NCBI GenBank assembly: GCA_037447655.1
Contig: JBBHKE010000642.1
Span: forward strand, 147,352 to 211,351
Direction: 5' to 3'
Source of the DNA: Zygnema cylindricum
Taxonomy: Eukaryota > Streptophyta > Zygnematophyceae > Zygnematales > Zygnemataceae
DNA: 64,000 nucleotides
Part shown: piece after piece, positions 33,819-45,194 of the stretch
Position numbering within the stretch: position 1 is the stretch's first letter
Layout: each line of letters begins with the position of its first letter
Notes under the pieces: model-generated
Told to the model about the DNA's origin: nothing
Databases searched by the model: none
What the model saw: only the letters and a program-made list of their open reading frames with translations
Translations under genes and position numbers: made by a program

Positions 33819-35120
33819 TGTTGTTCTTTGGTCTAAAATAGACCGCAGAAGCCACCCAAACTATCATGCAAAATGCTAAGCAAAAATAGGTCGATGAACA
33901 ATCATTTGAAATGCATCCTCCATTTGACATACAACAACATTTAGGGTTTCATGGAATAATCAACATAAATAAACCCTATGACAACATCTAAGGTTTGATG
34001 GAATAATCGACATAAACAAACCCTAGGACAAATGCATAAACAATGCATATCAAACATATATAAAATAACATAAATAAATAATAACAAAAGAGTGCAATCT
34101 CACATAAACATTTAATAAAGAAAAGTATATCAATAAACATATTACTCATTATATCATTCAAAGTGCATGACCTAATCGACAACCTAAAACACTACATCTT
34201 TGGTCCCCACTTTACTAACCAGCATTGATGATCAATTCCTAACCAAGCTCATTCCTATATATATCCATAATAACATACTAAGAATTAATTAATCGTAAGC
34301 GTACACCTGAAAGTCAAGCAATCGTAAGCGTACACTTGTCTGCATAAACGACAAATAAAGACACACAAATTAAACTGTCGAAAACCCTAATTGATCACTT
34401 AAATAACAAATGTCATAATCAATACTAATTAATAATACACATAAGTCAAAACAATGTTGTATCAAAATATTTACACCGACGCGTCCGCAAAATACGCGTC
34501 ATAAGCGACAACTTGCTTAGTCACTTGCAGATAAATCCACGTAGTGAACCGACATCGTATATGTACGGTCCACCTAATAACACGTCATTAAAGATAATGA
34601 GATCCATTTAAAATATCGGCGGACGTCGTCCGCCCTCCACGTGTACCTCGAACAACTTGCCGAAATCAATTCGTACGATCCAAATCCAGTCCGTACCGAA
34701 ATCACGTACTTCGTCATAAATGCGCCTTGTCGCATTTAAGGTACACGTCATTTACGATAAATGCATGTCGCAATAAGCGACAACTTAAAGTACACCTGTC
34801 AAATACGACGCTCCGTACCGGCGGCGTCCCATGTAATAAATGTCACCTGTCGCATTATGTTTCGTACGCCATGCGTACATTTTCAAACACTTCGAATATT
34901 TCAATGTCGGATCGCTTCGCGATCCGCCGTCCATTTCTATTACGCATTCCGCGCCACTTAATTTGTCATTTACGTCACTTTAAATTCATCCGTACAATTA
35001 CCCCCCAAATCCACAAATCTATTCAAACCTCCACACTACATCGCGTAAATGCGCACGCACGCGAACACGCGCACGCACGAAACGCTCCGTACGCACGAAA
35101 CTAAGTTTTCAAAAACAACA
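33819..35120 (-). repeat. 5' LTR of the non-autonomous element
   Basis: 1302 bp, partner of 31611-32912. Flanked on the right by the target duplication CAAAC. Confidence 0.95.
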
Positions 35121-35231
35121 CAAACCCAATAGGGCAACTAACAAAAAAGAAGACTTATAAAAAACCAGACTAACTAAGACATCTACAACACTCGATTTGC
35201 AAATAGTGAATAAGGACAAAAAAACCTTCTA

Positions 35232-35438
35232 TTAGACCAAAGTATCGATCAATGATGCGCGCATCTCATTAACAACACTATTGGGCTGTGCTTCCCAGAG
35301 TTTAAAGATACTGTCAATAATGAACAACTCGGTTGTCGTTGTGTCGAGACCCGTAACAGCTGCCTTATTATTTGCCACCATCCTTGCCCTAATCACTTCG
35401 CTGCCTCTGTTGATAATCCTAGCCACAGTCCCTACCAT
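35232..35438 (-). CDS. Possible exon of unknown gene
   Basis: A 68-codon minus-strand frame whose C-terminal half (IIDSIFKLWEAQPNSVVNEM) looks more like natural protein than the surrounding frames. I do not recognise the family with confidence. It lies inside about 2.6 kb of DNA that separates the integrase hinge and the reverse transcriptase of element C, so it could be a captured exon. No partner exon could be assigned. Confidence 0.25.
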   Translation of the reverse strand: MVGTVARIINRGSEVIRARMVANNKAAVTGLDTTTTELFIIDSIFKLWEAQPNSVVNEMRASLIDTLV

Positions 35439-35455
35439 TGCACCAGCAATGCACC

Positions 35456-35710
35456 AGCAGAGACAACTTCTTCAAATCTTCCACAGACGTATGGGGATGC
35501 ACTTCTAAGCATAGGACATAACATCCCAACATCTAAAAAATGTGAGAACATAACTTCCACGAGCCCCTACCACCAGTGGCACTTGCAACAAAGACAACAA
35601 CTTATTCAAATCCTCCACAGACGTATGGGGATGCACTTCTAAGCATAGCACATAACATCCCAACATCTCAAAAAAGTGAGAACACAACTTCCACGAGCCC
35701 TTTTTTATGT
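35456..35710 (+). repeat. Two-unit direct repeat, period about 134 bp
   Basis: Units beginning near 35456 and 35590 share ACGTATGGGGATGCACTTCT and ACATAACATCCCAACATCT among other runs, with about 90% identity by eye. Confidence 0.85.
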
Positions 35711-37764
35711 GACATTTTACAAGCTCCAATTATCCTTGCATCAGACTCAAACTTATCAGAAAACGAAATAACCAATTCTACTTCCACTTCCAGGGTTGAA
35801 CAAAAATATATGCAGTGGCATCCAATTACACTTTGTCAATATCCAAAAGTGACAGATAAGCTAAGCATTGAGCACTTAACACTATCGATAGTCCTTGCTG
35901 AAATAACAAGTCATTTTTACATTCATATAATTGGTTGGCAATATACAAGCTTTCATGATTGATGGGAGAACAACAACAAGCACAGATCTTTATCTTCGTA
36001 TGATCATCTAGTCTATTAGATCTTTGTCTTCGTATAATCATCTGGTCTAATAGCAGAATACAATTTGTGTTGAAACTACTTACAAAACGAGCTAATATTA
36101 TCCATCTCGGTAAAGAACAAATGCTATAAAAAAAGGCATTTATGTTTGAAGAGTGAATTTCAAAAATAAAATACTACCAGTTATGATGAACACATTTGAC
36201 AAATCCTCCTCTGTTGTTGAAGTTACAGTAGCTGCCTACAAGAATATTGCTTGCAATTTTTTGTCAAAAAACATCAACGCCTAATACATTGGCAATTAAG
36301 TCTTCAGTTTCTTGTAGAGGCAAGCGAAATTAGAACTTCATGAGTAAATGCATTTTTCATCCGCAGAAAATCTCCGACTATAAGTACATGCTACTATTAC
36401 AAGCCCATAAACTCAGCATAAGAGCAAATGTGTAGCTTTCCTTTCTCAATTACAATAAGCAGTTGGCAATTTTTTGCCTACACCTTGACATAACTTCATC
36501 AATAATTATCAGCCCATATTCTCACCATATATTTTAGCTCTTACCTTGTTTAAGTCGGTGTGAATCAGTGCCACGTAGTCATTACATGCTATGCAGTTTT
36601 CGAGTGCAGATAATCTCTCCTTGACTCTTTAAACCACCACGCTGCAAAGAATTCCAAATATGCAAAAGCTCTAGAAAACAAAAAGTTGCAGATCTATGCG
36701 TTGAAGTTCTCTTCAAAAACGAACAAAGCGAGACAGAGATAAAAGGTGGAAAAAAAATCAAGGTACAAGCATGATGGAGACTCAAAGATGATTAAAAAAA
36801 CCATAACATGCAAAAGAAAATAGTCTTTTAATACGTAAAGACTCAAAGATTAATGGGAAGCAACAAACTGGATATAAAAACAATGTAAAAGCAAGACATA
36901 TACCTTGATCGGTTCTTGAATTTGGTAGTAGCAAACCATTTTTATTACCTTGTACAATCAAAATATTAATAGGCATCAGGAAATTGTTTAATTCTCTTAA
37001 AAAAAACAGGTTGCAAAGTCCTTTTCTTGAATTCAATGGCACAAAAAAATGGGAAGGGTACATACCTGCAACCATACGTCCAACAACACGACAACTTGTA
37101 ATAGACCGCCTAACAACTCGAATATCTAAAAGCTCATCTTCAACTATGCTATAGCATGTGTAAATAATGCATAACTAATCATAACTTAATGAATAAAAAT
37201 GGATAGGCTGGTACCATCATACAATGAGTTATCTAAGGCATTAGGTCGACAAAGGTTGTAGAACATCTCAATCTACCAGCTCAATCTAAAATTGCAATTA
37301 ATGAAAACTTACCAGCCACCACAAACTTTGCTTGTACTTGGCAAACACATCTTTTCAGCCAGAGGGCTTTTACTTGAAAATCACATTAAAGATTATCAAA
37401 TCAAGGTAGAATTCCACAAACTATTATTAAAAAAGTGTATTTTACCCGTAAATCCTTTTTGATGCGCCAATGGCGGTCAAACAGTACGCATTCGTCAACC
37501 TCGAAAACACACACCAACTTCACCCCTATTTTCAAATTGTGCTCCTGCAATTAGAGACAGCCGATTATACATGAATCGTGTAACGATTTCATAGAACACT
37601 GAAGGTTCTCTTAACTGCAGAAATGAAATAAGAAAAACTCTGGCCTTCAAATTTTTCCTATCCAGTAGAAAATTCACACTAAATGCTTTAGAACAACAAC
37701 AATGAAAAATAAACACAAAAGACAACACCTAAACCATCCACCTCCATAGGCCATGCCTCTCTAC
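35711..37764. other. Non-coding DNA inside element C
   Basis: AT-rich and intron-like, with no convincing gene. The short minus-strand frames at 36582-37075 and 37495-37728 are not recognisable. The interval interrupts the copia element between the hinge and reverse transcriptase, so it is probably another insertion or captured genomic DNA, but I did not find ends. Confidence 0.45.
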
Positions 37765-39400
37765 TTTATGCTTATTTCGGTGGGACCTTTGCCTCTCTTA
37801 CTTCAACCCCTTCTCTCTCAAAACTGCCCTAAAACGTCCTGATGCCTCCCTTTGGAAGACGGTCGCTGAATATCCAACAAAATATGGAATTTTGTTCCCC
37901 TTCTCCTTAGAAGTTAGGCGATCCGCTCTTAACGGGTCTTCCGAGGAAAGTAAAAGGCGGATGGATCAGTGAACAAGTACAAAGCTCGCTTAGTGGCAAA
38001 GGGCTTTTCGCAAATCAAAAGTATTTATTTTACTAAGACCTTTGCTCCAGTTGCCCAATTGACATTTACACGCACTTTACTTGCTTTAATTGTTGAACAT
38101 GATATCGATGTTCACCAGATGGATGTTAAGAATGCTTTCTTATTTGGGATTTTATCTGAAGACATTTACATGCATCAGCCTGATGGCTATATTTCTTCTG
38201 GATCTGAACATCTCGTTTGTTATCTCAGTAAAATAATCTATGGATTGAAGCAATCCCCGCGTGTATGGAACCACACCATAGATGCCATTATGAGAAAACA
38301 AGGATTCACCTGCATTGATGCCGATTTTAGCATTTATTCTCGTGACTATGACACCTCCTTGATCATTTTTGCCATCTTTGTCGATGATCTCCTTCTTGTT
38401 GGTTCTTCCCTCTTTTAAATCTCTCATGTCAAATCTCTCATTCAAACCCATTTTGACATGGCCGATTTAGGTGAACTCACGTATTATTTGGGCATTCAAG
38501 TTTCTCGTAGCCGCTCAGCTCGCACTCTCTCTCTCCCTCTCTCACAGGAGACCTTTTTCTCTAACCTTTTAGAACGCTTTGGTATAAGAGAGTGCTCTTC
38601 CCTTTCCACTCCTTAAGATGCCAATGCCCCTCTCATCCTTGCCACTGACTCTCTTCTCTCCCCCTCCTTCGTTGCTACTTACCGCTCGATGGTCGGGGCC
38701 TTTATATATGCCATGCAAGCCACCCGTCCTCACAAACAGTGGTCGGGGCCTTTAGATATGCCATGCAAGCCACCCGTCCTCACATTGCCACTGCTGGCAC
38801 TAAGTTTAGTCAATTCCTCCAGCGTCTTTCCCTTGATCATCTTCGTGTACCCAAACGTGTCTTTTGTTATCTATAAGGTACTAAATCTCTTTGTCTCACA
38901 TACTCTTCCTCTGGTTTTAGTGTTCTCACATGTTTCGTTGATTCAGATTGAGCACAAGCTGAGCTTTCTCGCCGTTCCACAACTGGCTCGCGCTTCTTAT
39001 TGGGCAATGGCCTTATCTCCTAGTCATGAAGAAAGCAACCTACCACCGGTTGTTCCAGTACTGAAGCGGAATATATTGCCACTTGTCACGCCGCCAAGGA
39101 AACTGTCTAGCTTCGCAATCTTTTTTCAAATCTTAGATTCTCCCCTTCGGCTCCTACTCCTATTTTGTCCAATTCCCAAGGAGCCTTTGCTTTGATCTGT
39201 AATCATGTCCACCACAAGAGGACAAAACACATCGACATTCAGTATCATTACTCTCGAGATCGGGTTGAGGATGGCACTCTCTAGTTTTTTTATGTTAAAT
39301 TCGCTAATCAAGTGGTCGATTATCTCACCAAGGCTCTTCATCGCCCTCACTTTGAGCACCATCGCCTCTCCTTTGGCCTTGGTTTTCCTTCTCCTCCTAG
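37765..39400 (+). pseudogene. Copia reverse transcriptase-RNase H remnant (element C)
   Basis: RT motifs start with ALKRPDASLWKTV near 37830 and continue through [36 protein letters not shown] and FVDDLLLVGS near 38380. After a stop at 38418 come FDMADLGELTYYLGIQ and a YRSMVGAFIYAMQATRPH block. RNase H motifs follow: TEAEYIA near 39060, KRTKHIDIQYHY near 39215 and DYLTKAL near 39325, ending at a stop near 39400. A 50-bp tandem duplication (38691-38740 and 38741-38790) breaks the frame, and several stops are present. It is downstream of the integrase remnant at 29815-31210 in the proper order, so I treat both as one element. Confidence 0.88.
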
Positions 39401-39446
39401 CTAATTTCTTTTTTTTTCATCTCAATCTACTTTCTAGTTTTTTCTT

Positions 39447-39455
39447 GAGGGGGGG
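39447..39455 (+). other. Polypurine tract of element C
   Basis: GAGGGGGGG immediately before TGCTAAGG, about 47 bp after the RNase H stop. Confidence 0.75.
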
Positions 39456-39985
39456 TGCTAAGGCTCATTTAGCATTGGCTCTCTTTTTGTCACTCTTTGT
39501 CCCGTCCCTACCTGTCATTATAAGGGTCGTTCCTCTCTTGCCGCCCTACGTACAAGTACTTTGGGAAATGGTCTCTCTTTGCCCTACGTATGTTTATTTC
39601 TCCTTGTCGTGATTCTCTTTTGTATTTTGTTTGTGTCGTCGTACTTTTTGTCGCTTGACTCTACGTCGTTACTTTTGGTCTAAATTACTTTTGTACATTG
39701 CCGACCTAAAGTCAAACCTTTAGACTCTAGACTATATACATTAGAATGTAGACTAGATACACTAGAATCTAGTTGTAACGACAATTCTGTAAGATCTCGA
39801 ACATATTAATTAGAATCTAAACTAGGATCCTTTTTGTTACAGCGCACCAAAGAGCGCTTGGACTCCACAGTAATTAGCATTGTGTATTTTGTATATAAGT
39901 GGCTTTTCTCACTTAATGAAATCATGCCAAATACAAATCATTTTCTCTTTCCAATGCATTGATCTTTCTCATGTGTATAATTTCA
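39456..39985 (+). repeat. Probable 3' LTR of element C
   Basis: Begins TGCTAAGG after the purine tract. A TATA-like TGTATATAAG at about 39890 fits an LTR promoter. I place the end at the TTTCA of 39981-39985. No second copy is present to confirm the end; the sequence TGGTGTC that follows weakly resembles a 3'-end tRNA-Met primer site. Confidence 0.55.
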
Positions 39986-40009
39986 TGGTGTCCGCCAATC
40001 CACCTCGAA

Positions 40010-40235
40010 TAGCGGGTGCGTGGATCTTTTGTTATTCGTTGTGTGGGCGATTCTTTAATTGAAATCAACCGGCGAGGTGATTTTTGATGATTTTTTTTGA
40101 TGGGCTGGTTTATATTGCTCGGAGGTTGAAAAGAGGAAAACGCCAAAATTCCTTCACGTGACGACAAACATGGAGTACATTCTAAGTATCGAATTGACGT
40201 TCACTACATGGTAAAAGTGATTTTTTTCCCGCTCT
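40010..40235 (+). repeat. Direct repeat, partner at 29215-29460
   Basis: See the partner copy; the two lie on either side of the 29815-39985 copia element. Confidence 0.7.
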
Positions 40236-41463
40236 ATATTGTCCGGCTCCTCCATTGGTATCCATGTGAAATCTTTCTATGGTCATCCTCCAGCGCCAAA
40301 GGCACTACCTCCAAATTAAGGATGAAAAATTCCTAATTTATAGCATCACTGTTTATATTTCCGAATTAATTCTTTAAAATAAACATTTGAAGGATGTAAC
40401 TGTTTGGATTTTGGAGCTACATTGCACATCGGTGTCAGAATTTTTATTTCTTTTTGGCTCTCAAAGGAATCCTATTCATGTGTAAAACTTTCAAAATTTA
40501 TTGTTTTTTGTGAAACAATGTGACTTTTCTATATTCATATTGCAATAATAAAAGAAAGTTCAACCATACAATAACAAACCATAATTCTATTGACTCAAAA
40601 TAATAACTGTGCAAAGTAGCTCCCCTCCCCCTCCCCCTCTTCCCCTCACCCTCCTCCCCCTCCCCCTCCTCCCCCTCCCCCTCCTCCCCCTCCTCCCCCT
40701 CCTCCCCCTTTCCCTCCTCCTTCCCCTCTCCCTCTCCCTGCGGAATGTCTCCAATTAGGGTTCCATTTGGAACCAAATGTGGTTTTTCTCTCAAGCTTTC
40801 TTTGTATTTAGTGAAGGAAATTAAAGAGACATTCATCTTTATTTCCTAAATTCCTTTCCTTAGGATTTTATAAGACTTTCTTGGGTTTCCAGAATTTTTT
40901 CACAAGCTTGCTTAGAAAAGTTTAAAAAGAAAGTATTAAAAGTATAAAAAAGGGGAAAATGTAAATTGTTGGCTGAATATGATATAATGTTTCGACAACC
41001 TTTTTTATCATTTTTTTTTTGCTGGCAGGTTTAAACGAGGAAAAGAAAGTGAATACAGCCAAAATAGCTGACACGTGGGAAGATTTCCATAAAAGACATT
41101 CTTCGGCTCACAAGGTTTACAAATTTTCAATCATACATTTCATAATATTTTTTGTTTAAATAGATTCATTATGAAATTTCGTTCAAATTATATTTTTATG
41201 TTTTCACTCTTCTAGCGTAGAATGTTGCAAAAGTGTCAATGATTAATGCCAACCCATAAATAAAATAAAATAAAAAATAGAGAAAGAAGATATATCCTTC
41301 ATTTATTTTAACTTTGCGGTGTTGACTCAAAATCTCAAAATATAAATTAAAAAAAGAGCCACTAAATCTTAATTGTCTTTTATTTTTGTCTTGAAAATCG
41401 AACGATCAAAAAGATATGCGTCATTTAGATTACCATAATTGTCGTTGCCTTTAATTGCATCTT
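40236..41463. other. No recognisable gene; C/T tract at 40620-40735
   Basis: Mostly AT-rich. The 40620-40735 segment is a (CTCCCCCTC)n array that yields a Glu/Gly frame on the minus strand (40498-40836), which I do not call. Confidence 0.5.
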
Positions 41464-41675
41464 TTATCTTTTAGTGAGCAAAACTGCTTCCCTCATCCCA
41501 TGTATTACCTCCAAATTACCAATCGTTGGTTCTTGTAAAGAAACATAAGTTGGTACAATAGTATAAAAAATTGTCTCAACATTCTCGTAACTTCGTTTGG
41601 TCAAAGAGTTGACAGCAACATTAAGAGTATGTGACAAGTAGTCACAAGAACAAGTCCAAATGTTAAACTAAGAAA
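41464..41675 (-). pseudogene. Possible hAT transposase fragment
   Basis: A minus-strand frame of about 70 codons contains WTCSCDYLSHTLNVAVNSL followed by VETIFYTIV and a GMREAVLLTK tail. The C-x-x-x-x-H-x-L-N pattern loosely resembles the conserved Cys/His segment of plant hAT and DUF659 transposases. It ends at a stop (41464-41466). It is too short for a firm call and has no recognisable continuation. Confidence 0.25.
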
Positions 41676-42139
41676 AGCATTTGAATTGTACAGTAAGTGA
41701 CATGAATTTTACATATAATAACCCGCCTTCTAAAAGAGAAGATGGGAGATCAGAGCCATGGGGACATCATTGCAAAATAATAAAGAGACCACCAAAAAAC
41801 TAAAGATTTTGTTTTTTGTTTCCATGTACTCTAATGCTTTACCATCGCACGTTTTAAAAGCTTTTTTATTTCTTTTTGTTACCTTATATTAGTAGCAGAC
41901 CAACAAAGACCAGACAGATACAAACTCACCAAGTAGAGAAAGGGGAAGTGAATTACATGTTTTTTATTGAAGAAGAATCATTAGAATGTGTTATTTTGTT
42001 TAGTAAAAAAATTGCAAAATGATCTTAGACAGCGCAACTCAAGTTTAATAAGATGCTGTCATCAACGTCTTTAAGTTAAGACGACATTTCTTTCCTTGAG
42101 AGTGAAACATAACCTTTAAACAAAAACCAAATGCAAACC

Positions 42140-43064
42140 TTAAAGACCCTTAAATGTTGAGATTTGCGTTTTTTTTTTGAAATAATATCTAAAAAGAAGT
42201 AACACGCGCCTTGTGATAACGTCTTCGGGGGGGTCTTCTATTAAAAAATTGTATACAACTTTTTCTGGTTTTGTACATGTTCCTACAAAACATGTAACGC
42301 AGGATTGATATACACCTTTCTCATCATAACATGTACCCCAAATCGGGCAAGGTGTCCAATTTTTGCTTTTATTCGAATCCATAAGATGTATAACCCGACC
42401 CCCTCCCATGTAAATGCCTGAAATACCAAAAAAAAACATCCAAACAATTATGTTAACAAATAATACATGTCATACTGAGAATCATATTTTCATGGTAAAC
42501 AACATTTTCACTTGTAAACATTGTAAACTTTTAAAACATGAACATAAAGAGGTGATTTTTAAAATAAACGATTTTGTCTACAATCTGAACACGTTGTGAA
42601 GAAAAGTTGCGCTAAAGAAAAGACAAAATTTCAATGTTTTCAGCTGGCCATATTTACAAAGCAAAGTTTTTGCTTTCATGGGTGAGTCATGAAACAACTA
42701 CACCGTGTATCGCTATTAGTGTTTGTTTTTTTTTTTGCTTAAAACATATTTTCTCCGTTCATACTTGTCGGATTAAGGATTTGACAGTTGCGATTGAAAG
42801 GTAAGATTCACAACTTCCGATTGGAGGTCTCAAATTGAAAACCAGACAAATGTGTACGAAAAAAATATGTTTAAAGTGGCTAGAAAAATATTAGCACTAA
42901 TAGCGATTCATGGTGTAGGTGTGTGGACCACAAAATGAACTTGAACTAATTGCCAATTATGCTTTCCATAAAATTACTTTCATGAAAGTAACCTTTGAGA
43001 CGACTCCTGGTATGATCACCGGGTTCGCCGTTGTACTCAATTGTACGGATTTCTCCTCCGTTTT
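42140..43064 (-). CDS. NC-domain (LRAT-like) protein, two exons, partial
   Basis: Two minus-strand exons join in phase to give the start of an NC/LRAT domain, a fold related to lecithin:retinol acyltransferase and found in many plant proteins. Exon 1 (43064-42993) encodes a segment containing GEPGDHTRSRLK, the usual EPGDHI opening. It has an acceptor CAG at 43067-43065 and a GT donor at 42992-42991. Exon 2 starts at 42417 after TTTCAG and reads GIYMGGGRVIH, then the two Cys-containing blocks TPCPIWGTC and SCVTCF, then IEDPPEDVITRR as in plant homologues. The next block, with the catalytic Cys of the NCE motif, was not found to the left, so the 3' limit of 42140 (next stop) is only the end of the open frame. 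The usual HHG before IY is replaced by LKG, so one catalytic His is missing. It may be a pseudogene. Confidence 0.75.
42701..42915. mobile_element. TA-flanked MITE in the intron of the NC-domain gene
   Basis: 215 bp with inverted ends CACCGTGTATCGCTATTAGT and ACTAATAGCGATTCATGGTG, flanked by TA (42699-42700 and 42916-42917). Member of the CACCG-N-AATCGCTATTAG family. Confidence 0.8.
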
Positions 43065-43338
43065 CTGAATAATTATAGGAGGACAAGTGTCAAATGAATA
43101 CCACAATGGCTACAAAGTTGACAATTCACAATGAGGATGTTGTTACATTTCTCCGATTCCCATAACTATTGGTTAAACTTCTGGCAGATATCTATTGTGA
43201 CGTATATATTGGTAACGCATGGTTATTATTTCTTTATTGTGACGCATGTTCAGTATCAAACATTGTTTACAACAATCGTCAAGCATTGTTATACAAAGCA
43301 CTCAATTCGTGGTTATTTTCTTTTCAACTTCTATTTCC

Positions 43339-43691
43339 TTATTTAGTTAAATTCTGACCGTCCGCACTTTCCTCATTTTCCTCCTTTGTCCATCCTTCTG
43401 ACTCCTCGTCGTTTTCCTCCTCTCTCCGGTCTCTCGAGTCCTCGTAGTAGTTTTCCTCCCCTCTCCAGTCTCCCGAGTCCTTGTACTTTTCCTCCTCTCT
43501 CCTGTCTGCTGAGTCCTCGTCGTCCTCTTCTTGCAGCATCCAGTTTTCCGATTCTTCGGACATCCACTTATATGTATACTTTTTCTTTTTTCGTGTTGTT
43601 CGTTCATTCCATGTTTTTTTGCTTTCTTGTTTTTCTTATTTTTTCGTCGATTCCCGTCATCATACAAATCGTCCCAAGTGTTAGACGACAT
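43339..43691 (-). CDS. Charged repeat-containing ORF, uncertain
   Basis: Minus-strand frame of 114 codons starting MSSNTWDDLYDDGNRRK, with a basic Lys/Arg-rich segment. From about residue 55 it enters a 45-48-bp DNA repeat (43386-43560), giving Arg/Thr-rich repeats in this frame and Glu/Asp-rich repeats (ESEDWRGEEN-like) in the overlapping frame at 43339-43563. A single frameshift would join the natural-looking N-terminus to the acidic repeat. I do not recognise a family. It lies upstream of the NC-domain exons on the same strand but there is no evidence that they belong together. Confidence 0.35.
43386..43560. repeat. 45-48-bp tandem repeat, about four units
   Basis: Units like TTTTCCTCCTCTCTCCGGTC followed by an AGTCCTCGT block. 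They underlie the charged repeats of the ORF above. Confidence 0.8.
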
Positions 43692-43761
43692 GTTTGTTTA
43701 TTTTAGAGCGAGTTCTAATTTTGTCAGCAAATGTTACACCCTAAAAAACCCTAAAAACTGA

Positions 43762-44940
43762 TGTGATTTAGTTCCCTAAGTATTTAGCAATTTGAGAAAT
43801 AAGATAGTGGAAAGACCAATCTAATGCTGGAAATTAATTATTAAATGTAAAGTTTGAGCTGAATATATTTTGATTTGACATTGTTAAACTTCTAATGTTT
43901 GTTTGTCTTTTTTCAGATAGAAGTTAATGTTGATTCAATGTTGATTCCTTATTTTTCGTAAGTTATTATTACTGATTCTTTCTGCAAATCCTTGACATTA
44001 GAGTTTTCATTCTAGATTCTTCTTCTAAATTTCTTTCTCCATAATGATATTTTTAAGAACCAAAGCTTTGAAGCGGGCCATGAACACATTTCTGTTGTTT
44101 TGTCTTCGCTTGCTTGTAATCTTTGTAAATGTTCATCCAAGCATGTGATCCACACTATTCTATGCAGAATGTTATCTTATTCTTGTTCATATTCCCATTT
44201 TGGCTTTAACCGACAAGTGCAAATAAAGAATAATAAAGCAACATTTATTTGATCGCGACTTCTCTAGTCGAAAATCATAAATTAGTGTTAATATAACTGT
44301 TTTGGCGATTGGACTAGAATCGGCCATGTCACTCTGCACTTAAATAGCGTTTTCGATACTAATTTTGCACTTTGACACTAATAGTAATAATATTTTTGTA
44401 CGGCCTCGCAGATAGCCGAAGGCGAATTAGGTCACAGAAAGTTATTTATGGAAAGAGTTCTTGCTTAATTTGTTGTATGAATATTGTGGCTTTCTAAATT
44501 ACTAAAGTTTTATTTTTTTGAATGTGAAATTGCATGCGTTGGCGCGCATAAGTTTTATGCCCGGTTATATTACCCGATTGCATCACATCATTTACTTTGT
44601 AATAAATAAAAATTGTCGAATTCCTAAAGGAATTAACGCTAAAAAGTATGATATAGTGAAGCAGAGTGAGCCGACGATAAAGTTAAATTGCATGAAGGAA
44701 CAGTGGACTCATGGCTTAGAGAATTTACGAGCGGTAAAATGAATTCAACATCTTCACAATGACACATACTCTCTAGGAACTTTACTATTCCTGAACCCTT
44801 GATTAAACCCTTCAGATAAAGATGTGAATTTTTACTCTGAACTTGGAAGACCGAAACGCAGTCTGCCAAATATATCGGAAGTAGAGTATCGGCATTGTAA
44901 TGCATCGTATCGTCATGATCCGTATCCTTTATGTTCGTCA
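43762..44940. other. No recognisable gene
   Basis: AT-rich. The frames at 44518-44742 and 44639-44950 are not recognisable. Confidence 0.4.
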
Positions 44941-44944
44941 GAGG

Positions 44945-45110
44945 TCGCAAACGGTCAACGGAAACCGTGACCGACCGTTAACCGACCGCCCGCGCCGGAT
45001 CCGGAACGGATTCGGTTGCCAAGTTTGGGGGTCGGGCAATTACGGTCGGTTGACTCACCATGAAAAAAAAAACGGTCGGTTACGGTCGGTCAACCAAAAA
45101 ACCAAAAAAA
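44945..45110. repeat. GC-rich block of ACGGTCGGTTAAC repeats
   Basis: Direct and inverted copies of ACGGTCGGTTA and GGTCAACCG words, including GACCGACCGTTAACCGACCG. Clearly GC-richer than its surroundings. Confidence 0.65.
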
Positions 45111-45194
45111 ATGAAAATTTTGTACTGTCCTTATAATCCAACATTCTTGTACTTTGTACTCTTTGGTATCGTGGAAGTACGTCACATCATATTA

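Larger units (their letters stand above)
31611..35120 (-). mobile_element. Young complete non-autonomous LTR element (LARD/TRIM-like)
   Basis: Two 1302-bp LTRs differing at about five positions (about 99.6% identity) enclose 906 bp without coding capacity. LTR ends are TGTTGTT and AACAACA. A perfect 5-bp target duplication CAAAC lies at 31606-31610 and 35121-35125. Direction is given by the primer site next to the right-hand LTR (33805-33818) and the purine tract next to the left-hand LTR (32913-32921), both on the minus strand. It lacks gag and pol and must borrow them, possibly from elements of the A/D type, which have the same primer site. The LTR similarity implies recent insertion. Confidence 0.95.

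Noticed and set aside
32519-35104. Identical ORF pairs in the two LTRs (for example 125 codons)
   Set aside because: They are identical because the LTRs are; no domain or coding pattern.
39981-39995. Primer site TGGTGTC after the element C LTR
   Set aside because: Only about six bases agree with the 3'-end tRNA-Met complement, and it follows a 3' LTR, where no primer site is expected.
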